12,249 bases of DNA, taken from the NCBI GenBank assembly GCA_020832965.1, contig JAJHRM010000055.1, positions 1 through 12,249 on the forward strand, read 5' to 3'. Shown here in pieces: positions 5,506-12,249 of the stretch. How positions within the stretch are numbered: the first letter of the stretch is position 1; every line of letters starts with the position of its first letter. Source of the DNA: Thermofilum sp. Lineage in GTDB: Archaea > Thermoproteota > Thermoprotei > Thermofilales > Thermofilaceae. The translations under genes and the position numbers were made by a program. The notes under the pieces are model-generated. The model did not search any database. It saw only the letters and a list, made by a program, of their open reading frames with translations, and was not told the origin of the DNA.

Positions 5506-5518
5506 GGCTTTATATTCT
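5506..5518 (-). promoter_or_regulatory. TATA box of the transporter gene
   Basis: The minus strand reads AGAATATAAAGCC, centred about 55 bases before the ATG. The mRNA would start near 5487 and carry a leader of about 30 bases that includes the Shine-Dalgarno run. Confidence 0.6.
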
Positions 5519-5629
5519 TACATTTACTAGACTGAGGAGTGCGAAGGGTGGATCCCCTGTAGGTGGCGCGCGCGAAGGTTACTTGAACTCACGGAAACCC
5601 ACCCCTGATTGGAAAACATAGCCTCAAAG

Positions 5630-5643
5630 AAAAATTTATTACC
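5630..5643 (+). promoter_or_regulatory. TATA box of tRNA-Lys
   Basis: AAAAATTTATTACC is centred about 36 bases before the tRNA 5' end at 5673, implying a leader of roughly 10 bases. Confidence 0.6.
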
Positions 5644-5703
5644 AGACAAGTCCCCTCTAAACACTGACCTTTGGGCCGGTAGCTCAGCTAGGTAGAGCGA
5701 TGG

Positions 5704-5718
5704 CGTGGAAACGTCGAG
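5704..5718 (+). other. tRNA-Lys intron 1, position 30/31
   Basis: A 15-nt intron within the anticodon stem. The central helix is CGAT (5698-5701) with GTCG (5713-5716), the bulges are GG^C and AG^G, and the outer helix is AGAG (5694-5697) with CTTT (5720-5723). The intron core is a tiny GT-GGAA-AC hairpin. It is a complete bulge-helix-bulge. Confidence 0.82.
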
Positions 5719-5725
5719 GCTTTTA

Positions 5726-5755
5726 ACCCATGTGGGGGGACGCGCGCGTCCCCTG
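5726..5755 (+). other. tRNA-Lys intron 2, register ambiguous (37/38 to 43/44)
   Basis: Thirty bases must leave, but ACCCA occurs at both ends (5726-5730 and 5756-5760), so several registers give nearly the same product. At 37/38 the 3' stem strand is CCCAG, with an A27-G43 mismatch; at 43/44 (5732-5761) it is CCCAT, fully paired. The intron contains an 18-base perfect GC palindrome, GGGGACGC/GCGTCCCC (5736-5753). No register gives a proper 4-bp central helix, so the splice motif is relaxed or unusual. Confidence 0.6.
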
Positions 5756-5891
5756 ACCCAGAGGTCCCGGGTTCGAATCCCGGCCGGCCCGCCAAACTCC
5801 GATTGGACATTTTCAATGGTGTTGCAGCAATGGCGCACGCTACCAGGAGCCACGAAGCGCACTACAACTCAGGAAGCTCTTCTTTGAAAGA

Positions 5892-5904
5892 AAAGTTTAA
5901 AAAA
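5892..5904 (+). promoter_or_regulatory. TATA box of the rpoH-rpoB-rpoA1 operon
   Basis: AAAGTTTAAAAAA is centred about 46 bases before the rpoH ATG, placing the start near 5923 and leaving a short leader (about 20 bases) with a weak AAAGGG at 5932-5937. It is the only convincing promoter upstream of the polymerase genes, so it probably drives all of them. Confidence 0.55.
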
Positions 5905-5943
5905 CAAGCATTAAACAATAAGCTATACAGTAAAGGGTTTATT

Positions 5944-6186
5944 ATGCCAAAAAAGTTTAATGTTTTAGACCACGAGTTGGTTCCCAAGCATGTGCTATTA
6001 TCTAGGGAGGAAGCTGAGAGAATACTTAAATCTATGGGTCTTAGAAAGTCAGAGCTGCCGTGGATCTTCTCCACAGACCCCGTGGCGAGGACTTTAAGGG
6101 CAAAGCCAGGAGACGTGATAATGATTATTAGGAAAAGTCCAACTGCTTCAGAGTCTGTAGCCTTTAGGCTGGTGATGCGTGGATGA
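5944..6186 (+). CDS. rpoH: DNA-directed RNA polymerase subunit H (Rpb5 C-terminal homologue)
   Basis: An 80-residue protein matching archaeal RpoH throughout: VLDHELVPKHVLLSREEAE (7-25), LPWIFSTDPVARTLRAKPGD (38-57), then VIMIIRKSPTASESVAFRLV. RpoH sits at the downstream DNA jaw of RNA polymerase. The frame is open further upstream to an ATG at 5803, but that would add 47 residues with no family resemblance, begin 9 bases after the tRNA CCA and precede the TATA box, so 5944 is the start. Its TGA overlaps the rpoB ATG (ATGA at 6183-6186), which suggests translational coupling. Confidence 0.95.
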   Translation: MPKKFNVLDHELVPKHVLLSREEAERILKSMGLRKSELPWIFSTDPVARTLRAKPGDVIMIIRKSPTASESVAFRLVMRG

Positions 6187-9100
6187 GCATGCAACACGCT
6201 TATAGGCTAACAAGCAATGATCGCTGGACACTGGTAAAAGCTTACGTCGATGAACTAGGTCTTGTGAGGCAGCACCTGGATTCTTTCAATGCTTTCCTAG
6301 AACGTGGGCTTCAGGAGATCGTTAACGAAGCAGGAGGGATAAAAGTTGAGTCTCAGGGGATAGAGATAAAGTTTGGGAAAATAGAGGTCGGTCAACCTGT
6401 TTTCCGCGAAGCAGATGGCTCTGACATTGCATTGACGCCAATGATCGCTAGGCTCAGAAACATAACCTACGCAGCCCCCCTTTACTTGACAATGAGCCTC
6501 TATGTGGATGGAGAGGAGAGGAAGACAGAGTCCGTCTTCATTGGCTACCTACCAATAATGGTGAAGAGCAAGAAGTGCGTGCTCTACGGGACCAAGTCCG
6601 AGGATGAACTCGTCAAGTACGGGGAGGATCCCTACGACCCGGGAGGATACTTCATCGTCAATGGCTCTGAGAGAGTTATCGTCATGCAGGAAGACTTGGC
6701 GGTGAATAGGGTACTTGTAGACTACGGTGGGGCAAGCAGCTCGGTCACACACACGGCTAAAGTTTTCAGCGTATCAGCAGGGCAGAGGTCACCTCTAACA
6801 ATTGAAAGAATGAAGGATGGCATGATCTATGCATCCTTCCCCGTGTGCCCGGTGAAAATACCAGTTGTTGTACTAATGAGAGCCCTTGGATTAAAGACGG
6901 ACAAGGACATAGTTTACGCCATAAGTAGCGACCCAGTCATTCAACAAGAATTTCTACCAGTACTAATGGAGCAGACGAAAATAGTTTCAAGCGTCGAGGA
7001 AGCCTTAGACTACATTGGATCAAGGGTCTCCCCGGGTCAGCCAAAGAACGTGAGAATTGAACGAGCTCGCCAGGTTCTAGACGAAAACCTTCTGCCTCAT
7101 ATAGGTAGAACGCCGTCAGCGAGAATATCCAAGGCATTCTTCATTGGGCAGATGGTTTCACGCCTCTTGGAGTTGAAACTTGGAATGAGAGGACCAGACG
7201 ACAAGGATCACCTGGCTAACAAGAGGCTTCGCCATGCCGGAGAGCTAATTGCCCAGGTGTTCCGCAGCGCTTTTAGGCAGCTAGTTAAGGAAATGGCCTA
7301 CTCAATCGAGAGGCACACGACAAAGTCCAGGGATATAAACTTAATAAGCATAGCAAGACCAGACATCATAACCGACAGGCTAAAGCACGCGTTAGCGACG
7401 GGAAATTGGATCGGCGGAAGGACAGGTGTGAGTCAAATACTGGACAGAACTAATTACCTGTCAACACTGTCGCACCTGAGAAGGGTCGTCTCCCCCCTCT
7501 CTAGAACTCAGCCGCACTTCGAAGCCAGGGAACTACATCCTACCCAGATGGGAAGGTTATGCCCCGTCGAGAGCCCTGAGGGGCAGAACTGTGGACTAGT
7601 TAAAAACCTAGCATTGCTAGCTACCGTCTCGAACGGTACAGATGAAAAGCAGGTCTACGACTTACTCGTATACAAGCTCGGAGTTATCCCAGTAGAGAAG
7701 ACTGTCGGCCAGAGGATAAAGGGGGCTCGAGTCTACCTGAACGGCAGGCTAATTGGCTTCGTGGAAAATGGAAGGGAGCTCACTGAAACTATAAGGAAAA
7801 TTAGGAGGGAGGGGAGAGTAAGCCACGAGGTTAACGTTGCCTACTATGTTAACGAGTACATAGTCGGCGGGGCTCAGGGAGCAATAGAGGAGGTATACAT
7901 CAACTGCGATGCTGGAAGAATAAGGAGACCGCTGATCATCGTGGAAAATGGTGCTCCAAAGCTTACTCGGGAGCACATCGAGTTGCTGAGGAAGGGGCAA
8001 TGGACCTGGAGCGACTTAATCGAAAACGGCATAATTGAGTACCTAGATGCAGAGGAAGAGGAGAACGCATACGTAGCTAGTAACCCATCACAACTAACAC
8101 CGAGACACACCCACATGGAAATTGTCCCAGCAGCAATTCTAGGCATAATCGCGTTAACAATCCCCTTCATAGAGTACAATCAGTCCCCAAGAAACTCCTA
8201 CCAGGCGGCAATGGCTAAGCAGTCCCTCGGAATACCACACTACAACTTTAAGTTGCGAATGGATCCGAGAATGCACGTGATGTATTACCCGCAAAAGCCA
8301 CTCGTCAAAACCCGCATTTTCGATCTGATACCCCTGGACAATCTGCCTTACGGAACAAACATGGTTGTAGCCGTGCTGACAAGTGGTGGTTACAACATTC
8401 AAGACGCGGTTGTCATTAATAAGGCCTCGGTGGAGAGAGGCATGAGCAGAACGGTCTTCTTCAGGACGTACGAAGTGGAGGAAAGAAGGTATCCAGGCGG
8501 CCTAGAGGACAGAATCGAAAAACCCTCCTTCGAGGAAGAACTACTAGACGTTAAGCCTCCTCAGTCCTATGAAATGGTGGACCCGGTGGATGGTATTGCT
8601 TATGTAGAATCAGAGCTGCACGGCGGGCAGGTTTTAGTTGGGAGAACAAGCCCCCCAAGGTTCTACACTAGCACATACGAGCCCCGAGTTATGACAAAGA
8701 GGAAGGACACTTCAATCACGCTGAGGCACGGTGAAAGGGGGATCGTGGATAGAGTTCTCATAATGGAGAGCGCGGAGGGGATTAAACTCGTAAAGGTTAG
8801 AGTCAGGGACCTCCGACCCACAGAGTTGGGGGACAAGTTTGCCTCGCGTCATGGACAGAAGGGAGTTGTCGGGCTACTCGTTCCGCAGGAGGACATGCCA
8901 TTCACCGAGGAGGGTATTACGCCAGATTTAATAATTAACCCGCATGCTATTCCGTCGAGAATGACCGTAGGCCAGCTGCTCGAGACGCTAACCGGGAAAG
9001 TTGCTGCTCTCAAAGGCAGCAGGATCGATGCAACCGCCTTTGAGCCGCCCTCACTAGAGGAGATCCGCGAAATACTGAGGAGCTACGGTTTCAGGAGCGA

Positions 9101-9572
9101 TGGAAAGGAAGTTCTCTACAACGGCATAACTGGCGAAAAGCTTGAGGCGGAGATATTCATCGGAGTCGTCTACTACGAGAAGCTTCATCACCTCGTCGCC
9201 GACAAGATGCACGCGCGGGCTAGGGGAAGAGTTCAGATATTAACGCGTCAGCCAACTGAGGGTAGAGCCAGGGAGGGTGGACTTCGGTTCGGCGAGATGG
9301 AGAAGGACTGCCTAGTTGGACACGGAGCATCCATGCTCCTTAGAGAAAGGCTGCTGGACAGCTCAGATAAAACGACTATTTGGGTGTGCCAAAACTGCGG
9401 TTACATGGGGTGGTTTGACGCCAAGAAGAATGCTCCTGTGTGTCCTGTTTGCGGAGATAAGGGTGTCCTCCACCCAGTCGAGGTTTCGTACGCCTTTAAA
9501 CTGCTTCTACAAGAACTTCAAGGGCTAGGGCTCTCCGTCAAGATACTTCTGAAGGATAAAATACACGCGTAG
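6183..9572 (+). CDS. rpoB: DNA-directed RNA polymerase subunit B (beta, unsplit)
   Basis: At 1129 residues this is a complete, undivided RpoB, as in Crenarchaeota; many methanogens and haloarchaea split it into B' and B''. It forms one wall of the active centre with RpoA1. Landmarks: protrusion/lobe regions at the N-terminus, RLCPVESPEGQNCGLVKN around 458-475, TSGGYNIQDAVVINKASVERG from 733, GDKFASRHGQKG (883-894) of the hybrid-binding region, the anchor EGGLRFGEMEKDC near the C-terminus, and a zinc ribbon C1069/C1072/C1087/C1090. The start overlaps the rpoH stop and the stop is 9 bases before rpoA1, so the genes form one operon. No frameshift or insert is seen. Confidence 0.98.
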   Translation: MSMQHAYRLTSNDRWTLVKAYVDELGLVRQHLDSFNAFLERGLQEIVNEAGGIKVESQGIEIKFGKIEVGQPVFREADGSDIALTPMIARLRNITYAAPLYLTMSLYVDGEERKTESVFIGYLPIMVKSKKCVLYGTKSEDELVKYGEDPYDPGGYFIVNGSERVIVMQEDLAVNRVLVDYGGASSSVTHTAKVFSVSAGQRSPLTIERMKDGMIYASFPVCPVKIPVVVLMRALGLKTDKDIVYAISSDPVIQQEFLPVLMEQTKIVSSVEEALDYIGSRVSPGQPKNVRIERARQVLDENLLPHIGRTPSARISKAFFIGQMVSRLLELKLGMRGPDDKDHLANKRLRHAGELIAQVFRSAFRQLVKEMAYSIERHTTKSRDINLISIARPDIITDRLKHALATGNWIGGRTGVSQILDRTNYLSTLSHLRRVVSPLSRTQPHFEARELHPTQMGRLCPVESPEGQNCGLVKNLALLATVSNGTDEKQVYDLLVYKLGVIPVEKTVGQRIKGARVYLNGRLIGFVENGRELTETIRKIRREGRVSHEVNVAYYVNEYIVGGAQGAIEEVYINCDAGRIRRPLIIVENGAPKLTREHIELLRKGQWTWSDLIENGIIEYLDAEEEENAYVASNPSQLTPRHTHMEIVPAAILGIIALTIPFIEYNQSPRNSYQAAMAKQSLGIPHYNFKLRMDPRMHVMYYPQKPLVKTRIFDLIPLDNLPYGTNMVVAVLTSGGYNIQDAVVINKASVERGMSRTVFFRTYEVEERRYPGGLEDRIEKPSFEEELLDVKPPQSYEMVDPVDGIAYVESELHGGQVLVGRTSPPRFYTSTYEPRVMTKRKDTSITLRHGERGIVDRVLIMESAEGIKLVKVRVRDLRPTELGDKFASRHGQKGVVGLLVPQEDMPFTEEGITPDLIINPHAIPSRMTVGQLLETLTGKVAALKGSRIDATAFEPPSLEEIREILRSYGFRSDGKEVLYNGITGEKLEAEIFIGVVYYEKLHHLVADKMHARARGRVQILTRQPTEGRAREGGLRFGEMEKDCLVGHGASMLLRERLLDSSDKTTIWVCQNCGYMGWFDAKKNAPVCPVCGDKGVLHPVEVSYAFKLLLQELQGLGLSVKILLKDKIHA

Positions 9573-9580
9573 GTGGTGGG
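9571..9580 (+). promoter_or_regulatory. Ribosome binding site of rpoA1
   Basis: AGGTGGTGGG fills the gap between the rpoB stop and the rpoA1 ATG at 9582. The GGTGG core is a good crenarchaeal Shine-Dalgarno sequence and supports this start. Confidence 0.6.
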
Positions 9581-9581
9581 A

Positions 9582-12249
9582 ATGAGCACGCGGGATGCAT
9601 CAAAAGTAATCGCTGGGTTGAAGTTCGGAGTCCTCTCACCAGAGATGATCAGGAAGCTCTCAGTCCTGAGAATAGAGACTAGCGAGCTATACGACGAGGA
9701 AGGATTTCCAATACCGGGAGGCTTGATGGATAGAAGAATGGGGTCGATAGAGCCTGGAGCTGTATGCCAAACTTGTGGAAATAAATTTACGAATTGCCCT
9801 GGCCACTTCGGCTACATAGAGCTGGCTAGACCAGTCATTCACCCAGAATTCGCTCCCTACATTGCACTTCTACTTAAAGCTACCTGTAGTAAATGTGGCA
9901 GAATAAAGTTACCAGAGGAAAAAATCAGGAAAGCTAAGAGAAGAATGGAAGTCTACTCTCTTAAATGGCCCAACCTCAAAATAAAGTACGCAAACACGTT
10001 ACTAAAGGAGGCAGCAAAACTCTCCGAGTGTCCACACTGTCACTCGCCACAGTACAAAATTAAACTGGACAAACCTTACACTTTCTACGAGGAAAGAGAG
10101 GAGGGGCTGGTTAGGCTTACTCCCCTCGAAATATGGGAACGCCTTTCGCGTATACGGGACAGCGACCTTGAAGTCGTAGGGATTGATCCTAAAGAGACCA
10201 GGCCGGAGTGGATGGTTCTCCGAGTAGTCCCAGTTGTCCCGCCGTCCGTGAGGCCCTCAATCACTCTAGAGTCAGGAGACCGATCAGAAGACGATCTCAC
10301 ACACAAACTAGTGGATATTATTCGCGTAAATCAGCGACTCAAGGAGAACATAGACTCGGGATCCCCATCCTTGGTCATCGAAGACTTATGGAACCTACTC
10401 CAGTACCATGTTGCAACCTACTTCAACAACGAACTACCTGGCATACCCCCCGCTAGGCATAGATCCGCTGGACGGGCGTTAAGGACGTTGGCTCAACGCT
10501 TAAAGGGTAAGGAAGGACGCTTCAGGGGTAGCCTGGCGGGCAAACGAGTTGATTTCTCATCCAGGACGGTCATCTCTCCTGATCCCAATCTAGGCATAAA
10601 TGAAGTCGGCGTACCCATCGACGTCGCGAAGGTCTTAACGGTCCCGGAAAAGGTAACCTCTTGGAATATTGAGAGGCTCAGGAAGCTCGTTATAAATGGT
10701 CCAGAGGTATGGCCAGGAGCAAACTACATAATCAAGCCGGACGGCTCAAGGATAGATCTGAGATATGTTAAGCATAGGGAGGAGGTTTCTCAGGCCTTAA
10801 CGCCAGGGTACATAGTTGAAAGGCACTTGATGGACGGTGATATCGTGCTCTTTAATAGACAGCCATCACTACACAGGATCTCTATAATGGCACACATAGC
10901 TAAAATACTCCCCTACAAAACCTTTCGCTTAAACCTCCTGGTAACCATCCCCTACAACGCGGACTTTGACGGGGACGAGATGAACCTGCATGTCCCCCAG
11001 AGCGAAGAGGCCCGCGCCGAAGCAAGGGAGCTAATGTTGGTGGAGCGACACATAATGACTCCAAGGTATGGAGCACCGATAATTGGTGGATTGCACGACT
11101 ACATCACTGGAGGCTATCTCTTGACACGGAAAGATACTTTGCTGAGCAAGAGGGATGTCCTAAGGCTACTTTACCTCGGAAATAACACCGAACCCCTAGT
11201 TGAGCCGGCAATCCTAAAACCTGGACCCTACTGGACCGGCAAACAGCTTGTAAGCATGTTCCTGCCTCGGGGGCTCAACTATGTTGGGCGAGCAAGCGTG
11301 GCGCCACCCTCGGGAAAATGCGACGAGGAGTACTGCGAGAATGACGGCTACATCTTAATTAAGGATGGAAAGCTTCTGCTGGGGGTCTTCGACAAACAGG
11401 CGATAGGCGCCGAGAAGCATGGAACAGTTTTACACGAGATCGTGAGAGAGTACGGGGTGGAGAGGGCTAGGGAACTCATGGACGGCATGTTTAAGGTCTT
11501 CATTGTTTTCCTCGACATGCACGGCTTTACTATGGGGATTGACAGCGTCGAGATCCCGCCCGAGGCGGAGGAGGATGTGCAAAAAGTCATTGAGGAGGCG
11601 GAGAAAAAAGTCCAGGAATTAATAGAGCAGTACAGGTCTGGAGAGCTGCAACCGATGCCTGGTAAAACACGCAAGGAAACATTGGAGGACCTCATAATGA
11701 ATGTCCTGGCTGAAGCGAGAACAAGGGCTGGAGAAATTGTAAGCAAACACCTTGGGCTACTAAACCACGCCGTCATCATGGCTAGGACCGGTGCGAGAGG
11801 GAGCATGCTCAACCTTACTCAAATGGCAGCCATGGTAGGTCAACAATCAATAAGGGGGAAGAGGATTGAGAGGGGGTACACAGGCAGGACCTTAGCACAT
11901 TTCCCATTGAATGACCTCTCCCCGCAGGCAAAGGGGTTTGTCCGGAGCTCGTTCCGAAAAGGGCTCCTGCCCGAGGAATTCTTCTTCCACGCAATCTCCG
12001 GAAGAGAGGGACTAGTGGACACTGCTGTTAGGACTGCGCAGTCGGGATACATGTACCGCAGGCTTCAGAGCGCTATGCAGGACTTCTACGTATCTTACGA
12101 CGGCACAGTGAGAAACAGTGAAGGGATAATTATCCAATACAGGTATGGTGAAGACGGCGTGGACCCATCAAGAAGCGATCACGGGAAGCCAGTTGACGTT
12201 GATAAGTTGATAAAGAAAGTTATCGCTATGCGGGGTGAGAAGCATGAGT
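9582..12249 (+). CDS. rpoA1: DNA-directed RNA polymerase subunit A' (beta' N-terminal part), 3' end not in window
   Basis: The frame is open from ATG 9582 to the window end (889 codons). It encodes the catalytic largest-subunit part. N-terminal zinc site C62/C65/C72/H75 (CQTCG...CPGH); a second cysteine pair set (TCSKC and ECPHC) follows in the clamp; FSSRTVISPDPN and LFNRQPSLHRISIMAH lie in the core; the absolutely conserved NADFDGD at 459-465 holds the Mg-binding aspartates D461, D463 and D465. The bridge helix (PLNDLSPQAKGFVRSSF) and trigger loop (FFFHAISGREGLVDTAVRTAQSGY, from residue 800) are intact. The C-terminal YGEDGVDPSRSDHGKP block is normally near the end of archaeal A', so only a few codons should be missing. 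Confidence 0.98.
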   Translation, partial: MSTRDASKVIAGLKFGVLSPEMIRKLSVLRIETSELYDEEGFPIPGGLMDRRMGSIEPGAVCQTCGNKFTNCPGHFGYIELARPVIHPEFAPYIALLLKATCSKCGRIKLPEEKIRKAKRRMEVYSLKWPNLKIKYANTLLKEAAKLSECPHCHSPQYKIKLDKPYTFYEEREEGLVRLTPLEIWERLSRIRDSDLEVVGIDPKETRPEWMVLRVVPVVPPSVRPSITLESGDRSEDDLTHKLVDIIRVNQRLKENIDSGSPSLVIEDLWNLLQYHVATYFNNELPGIPPARHRSAGRALRTLAQRLKGKEGRFRGSLAGKRVDFSSRTVISPDPNLGINEVGVPIDVAKVLTVPEKVTSWNIERLRKLVINGPEVWPGANYIIKPDGSRIDLRYVKHREEVSQALTPGYIVERHLMDGDIVLFNRQPSLHRISIMAHIAKILPYKTFRLNLLVTIPYNADFDGDEMNLHVPQSEEARAEARELMLVERHIMTPRYGAPIIGGLHDYITGGYLLTRKDTLLSKRDVLRLLYLGNNTEPLVEPAILKPGPYWTGKQLVSMFLPRGLNYVGRASVAPPSGKCDEEYCENDGYILIKDGKLLLGVFDKQAIGAEKHGTVLHEIVREYGVERARELMDGMFKVFIVFLDMHGFTMGIDSVEIPPEAEEDVQKVIEEAEKKVQELIEQYRSGELQPMPGKTRKETLEDLIMNVLAEARTRAGEIVSKHLGLLNHAVIMARTGARGSMLNLTQMAAMVGQQSIRGKRIERGYTGRTLAHFPLNDLSPQAKGFVRSSFRKGLLPEEFFFHAISGREGLVDTAVRTAQSGYMYRRLQSAMQDFYVSYDGTVRNSEGIIIQYRYGEDGVDPSRSDHGKPVDVDKLIKKVIAMRGEKHE
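12244..12249 (+). CDS. rpoA2: Probable start of RNA polymerase subunit A'' (first two codons only)
   Basis: ATGAGT at the very end lies one frame off rpoA1 and is preceded, 7 bases upstream, by GGGGTGAG, a good Shine-Dalgarno sequence. In Crenarchaeota rpoA2 normally follows rpoA1 directly, often overlapping it. The call rests on position and the ribosome binding site alone. Confidence 0.45.

Larger units (their letters stand above)
5673..5791 (+). tRNA. tRNA-Lys(UUU) with two introns
   Basis: The acceptor GGGCCGG (5673-5679) pairs perfectly with CCGGCCC (5784-5790). The D arm is GCTC-AGCTAGGTA-GAGC (5682-5698), the T arm is CCGGG-TTCGAAT-CCCGG (5767-5783), the discriminator is G73, as in archaeal tRNA-Lys, and CCA is encoded at 5792-5794. 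The anticodon loop CTTTTAA spans 5720-5726 with anticodon TTT at 5722-5724. The 5' anticodon strand is split: ATGG (5700-5703) joins G5719 after removal of a 15-nt intron. A further 30 nt must be removed between the loop and the variable region AGGTC (5762-5766). The result is a 74-nt tRNA. Intron 1 is well defined; the exact edges of intron 2 are ambiguous. Confidence 0.9.

Noticed and set aside
5543..5616. Inverted repeat AGGGTGG / CCACCCT in the gap before tRNA-Lys
   Set aside because: Only seven pairs over a loop of about 60 bases, with no link to a promoter, terminator or gene. Chance is likely.
5527..5862. Minus-strand reading frame of 111 codons across tRNA-Lys (PAGIRTRDL peptide)
   Set aside because: Same artefact: the peptide is antisense tRNA sequence, not a protein.
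5803..5943. Longer N-terminus for rpoH starting at 5803
   Set aside because: The extra 47 residues show no RpoH similarity, the TATA box at 5892-5904 lies downstream of that ATG, and MPKKFNVLDHELVPKH at 5944 is the normal family start.

Overview
The window reads as a chromosomal segment of a hyperthermophilic crenarchaeon (Thermoproteota), probably in or near the Thermofilum/Thermoproteales group. Four things point there: an archaeal RNA polymerase operon with an unsplit rpoB, a thermosome gene, leaderless or near-leaderless TATA promoters, and three tRNA genes that together carry six small introns, several at non-canonical positions. The genus is an inference; no rRNA gene is present.

Layout. 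1-438: 3' end of a thermosome subunit (+). 496-774: rpoK (+), with a TATA box spaced for a leaderless transcript. 802-1146: a small protein on the opposite strand, tentatively arcadin-1-like, convergent with rpoK. 1371-1500: tRNA-Thr(UGU), which folds into a normal 73-nt tRNA only if three introns are removed. 1533-1614: a candidate C/D-box guide RNA with its own TATA box. 1611-1784: a decayed TnpB C-terminus. 1803-3296: glycyl-tRNA synthetase (-). 3389-3482: tRNA-Val(CAC) (-) with one intron. 3691-5457: a DASS/SLC13-type anion transporter (-) with an extra N-terminal extracytoplasmic domain. 5673-5791: tRNA-Lys(UUU) with two introns. 5944 to the end: rpoH-rpoB-rpoA1 (+), tightly packed or overlapping, with the probable rpoA2 start in the last six bases.

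Functionally this is an information-processing neighbourhood: three archaeal RNA polymerase subunit genes in one operon plus rpoK nearby, an aminoacyl-tRNA synthetase, three tRNAs, a possible rRNA/tRNA methylation guide and a chaperonin. The transporter and the TnpB remnant are the accessory pieces. Translation starts appear to be of two kinds: leaderless or near-leaderless for single or first genes (rpoK, the 802-1146 gene, glyS), and Shine-Dalgarno or overlap-coupled for the transporter and the internal polymerase genes.

The most interesting signals are the intron arrangement of tRNA-Thr, where a 4-nt mini-exon separates two 16-nt introns whose folds compete and imply ordered splicing; the second intron of tRNA-Lys, which is bounded by a 5-nt direct repeat and lacks a proper bulge-helix-bulge; the C/D-box RNA candidate overlapping the edge of a dead TnpB; and the unusual transporter ectodomain. 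I see no CRISPR array, intact insertion sequence, phage gene or defence system.
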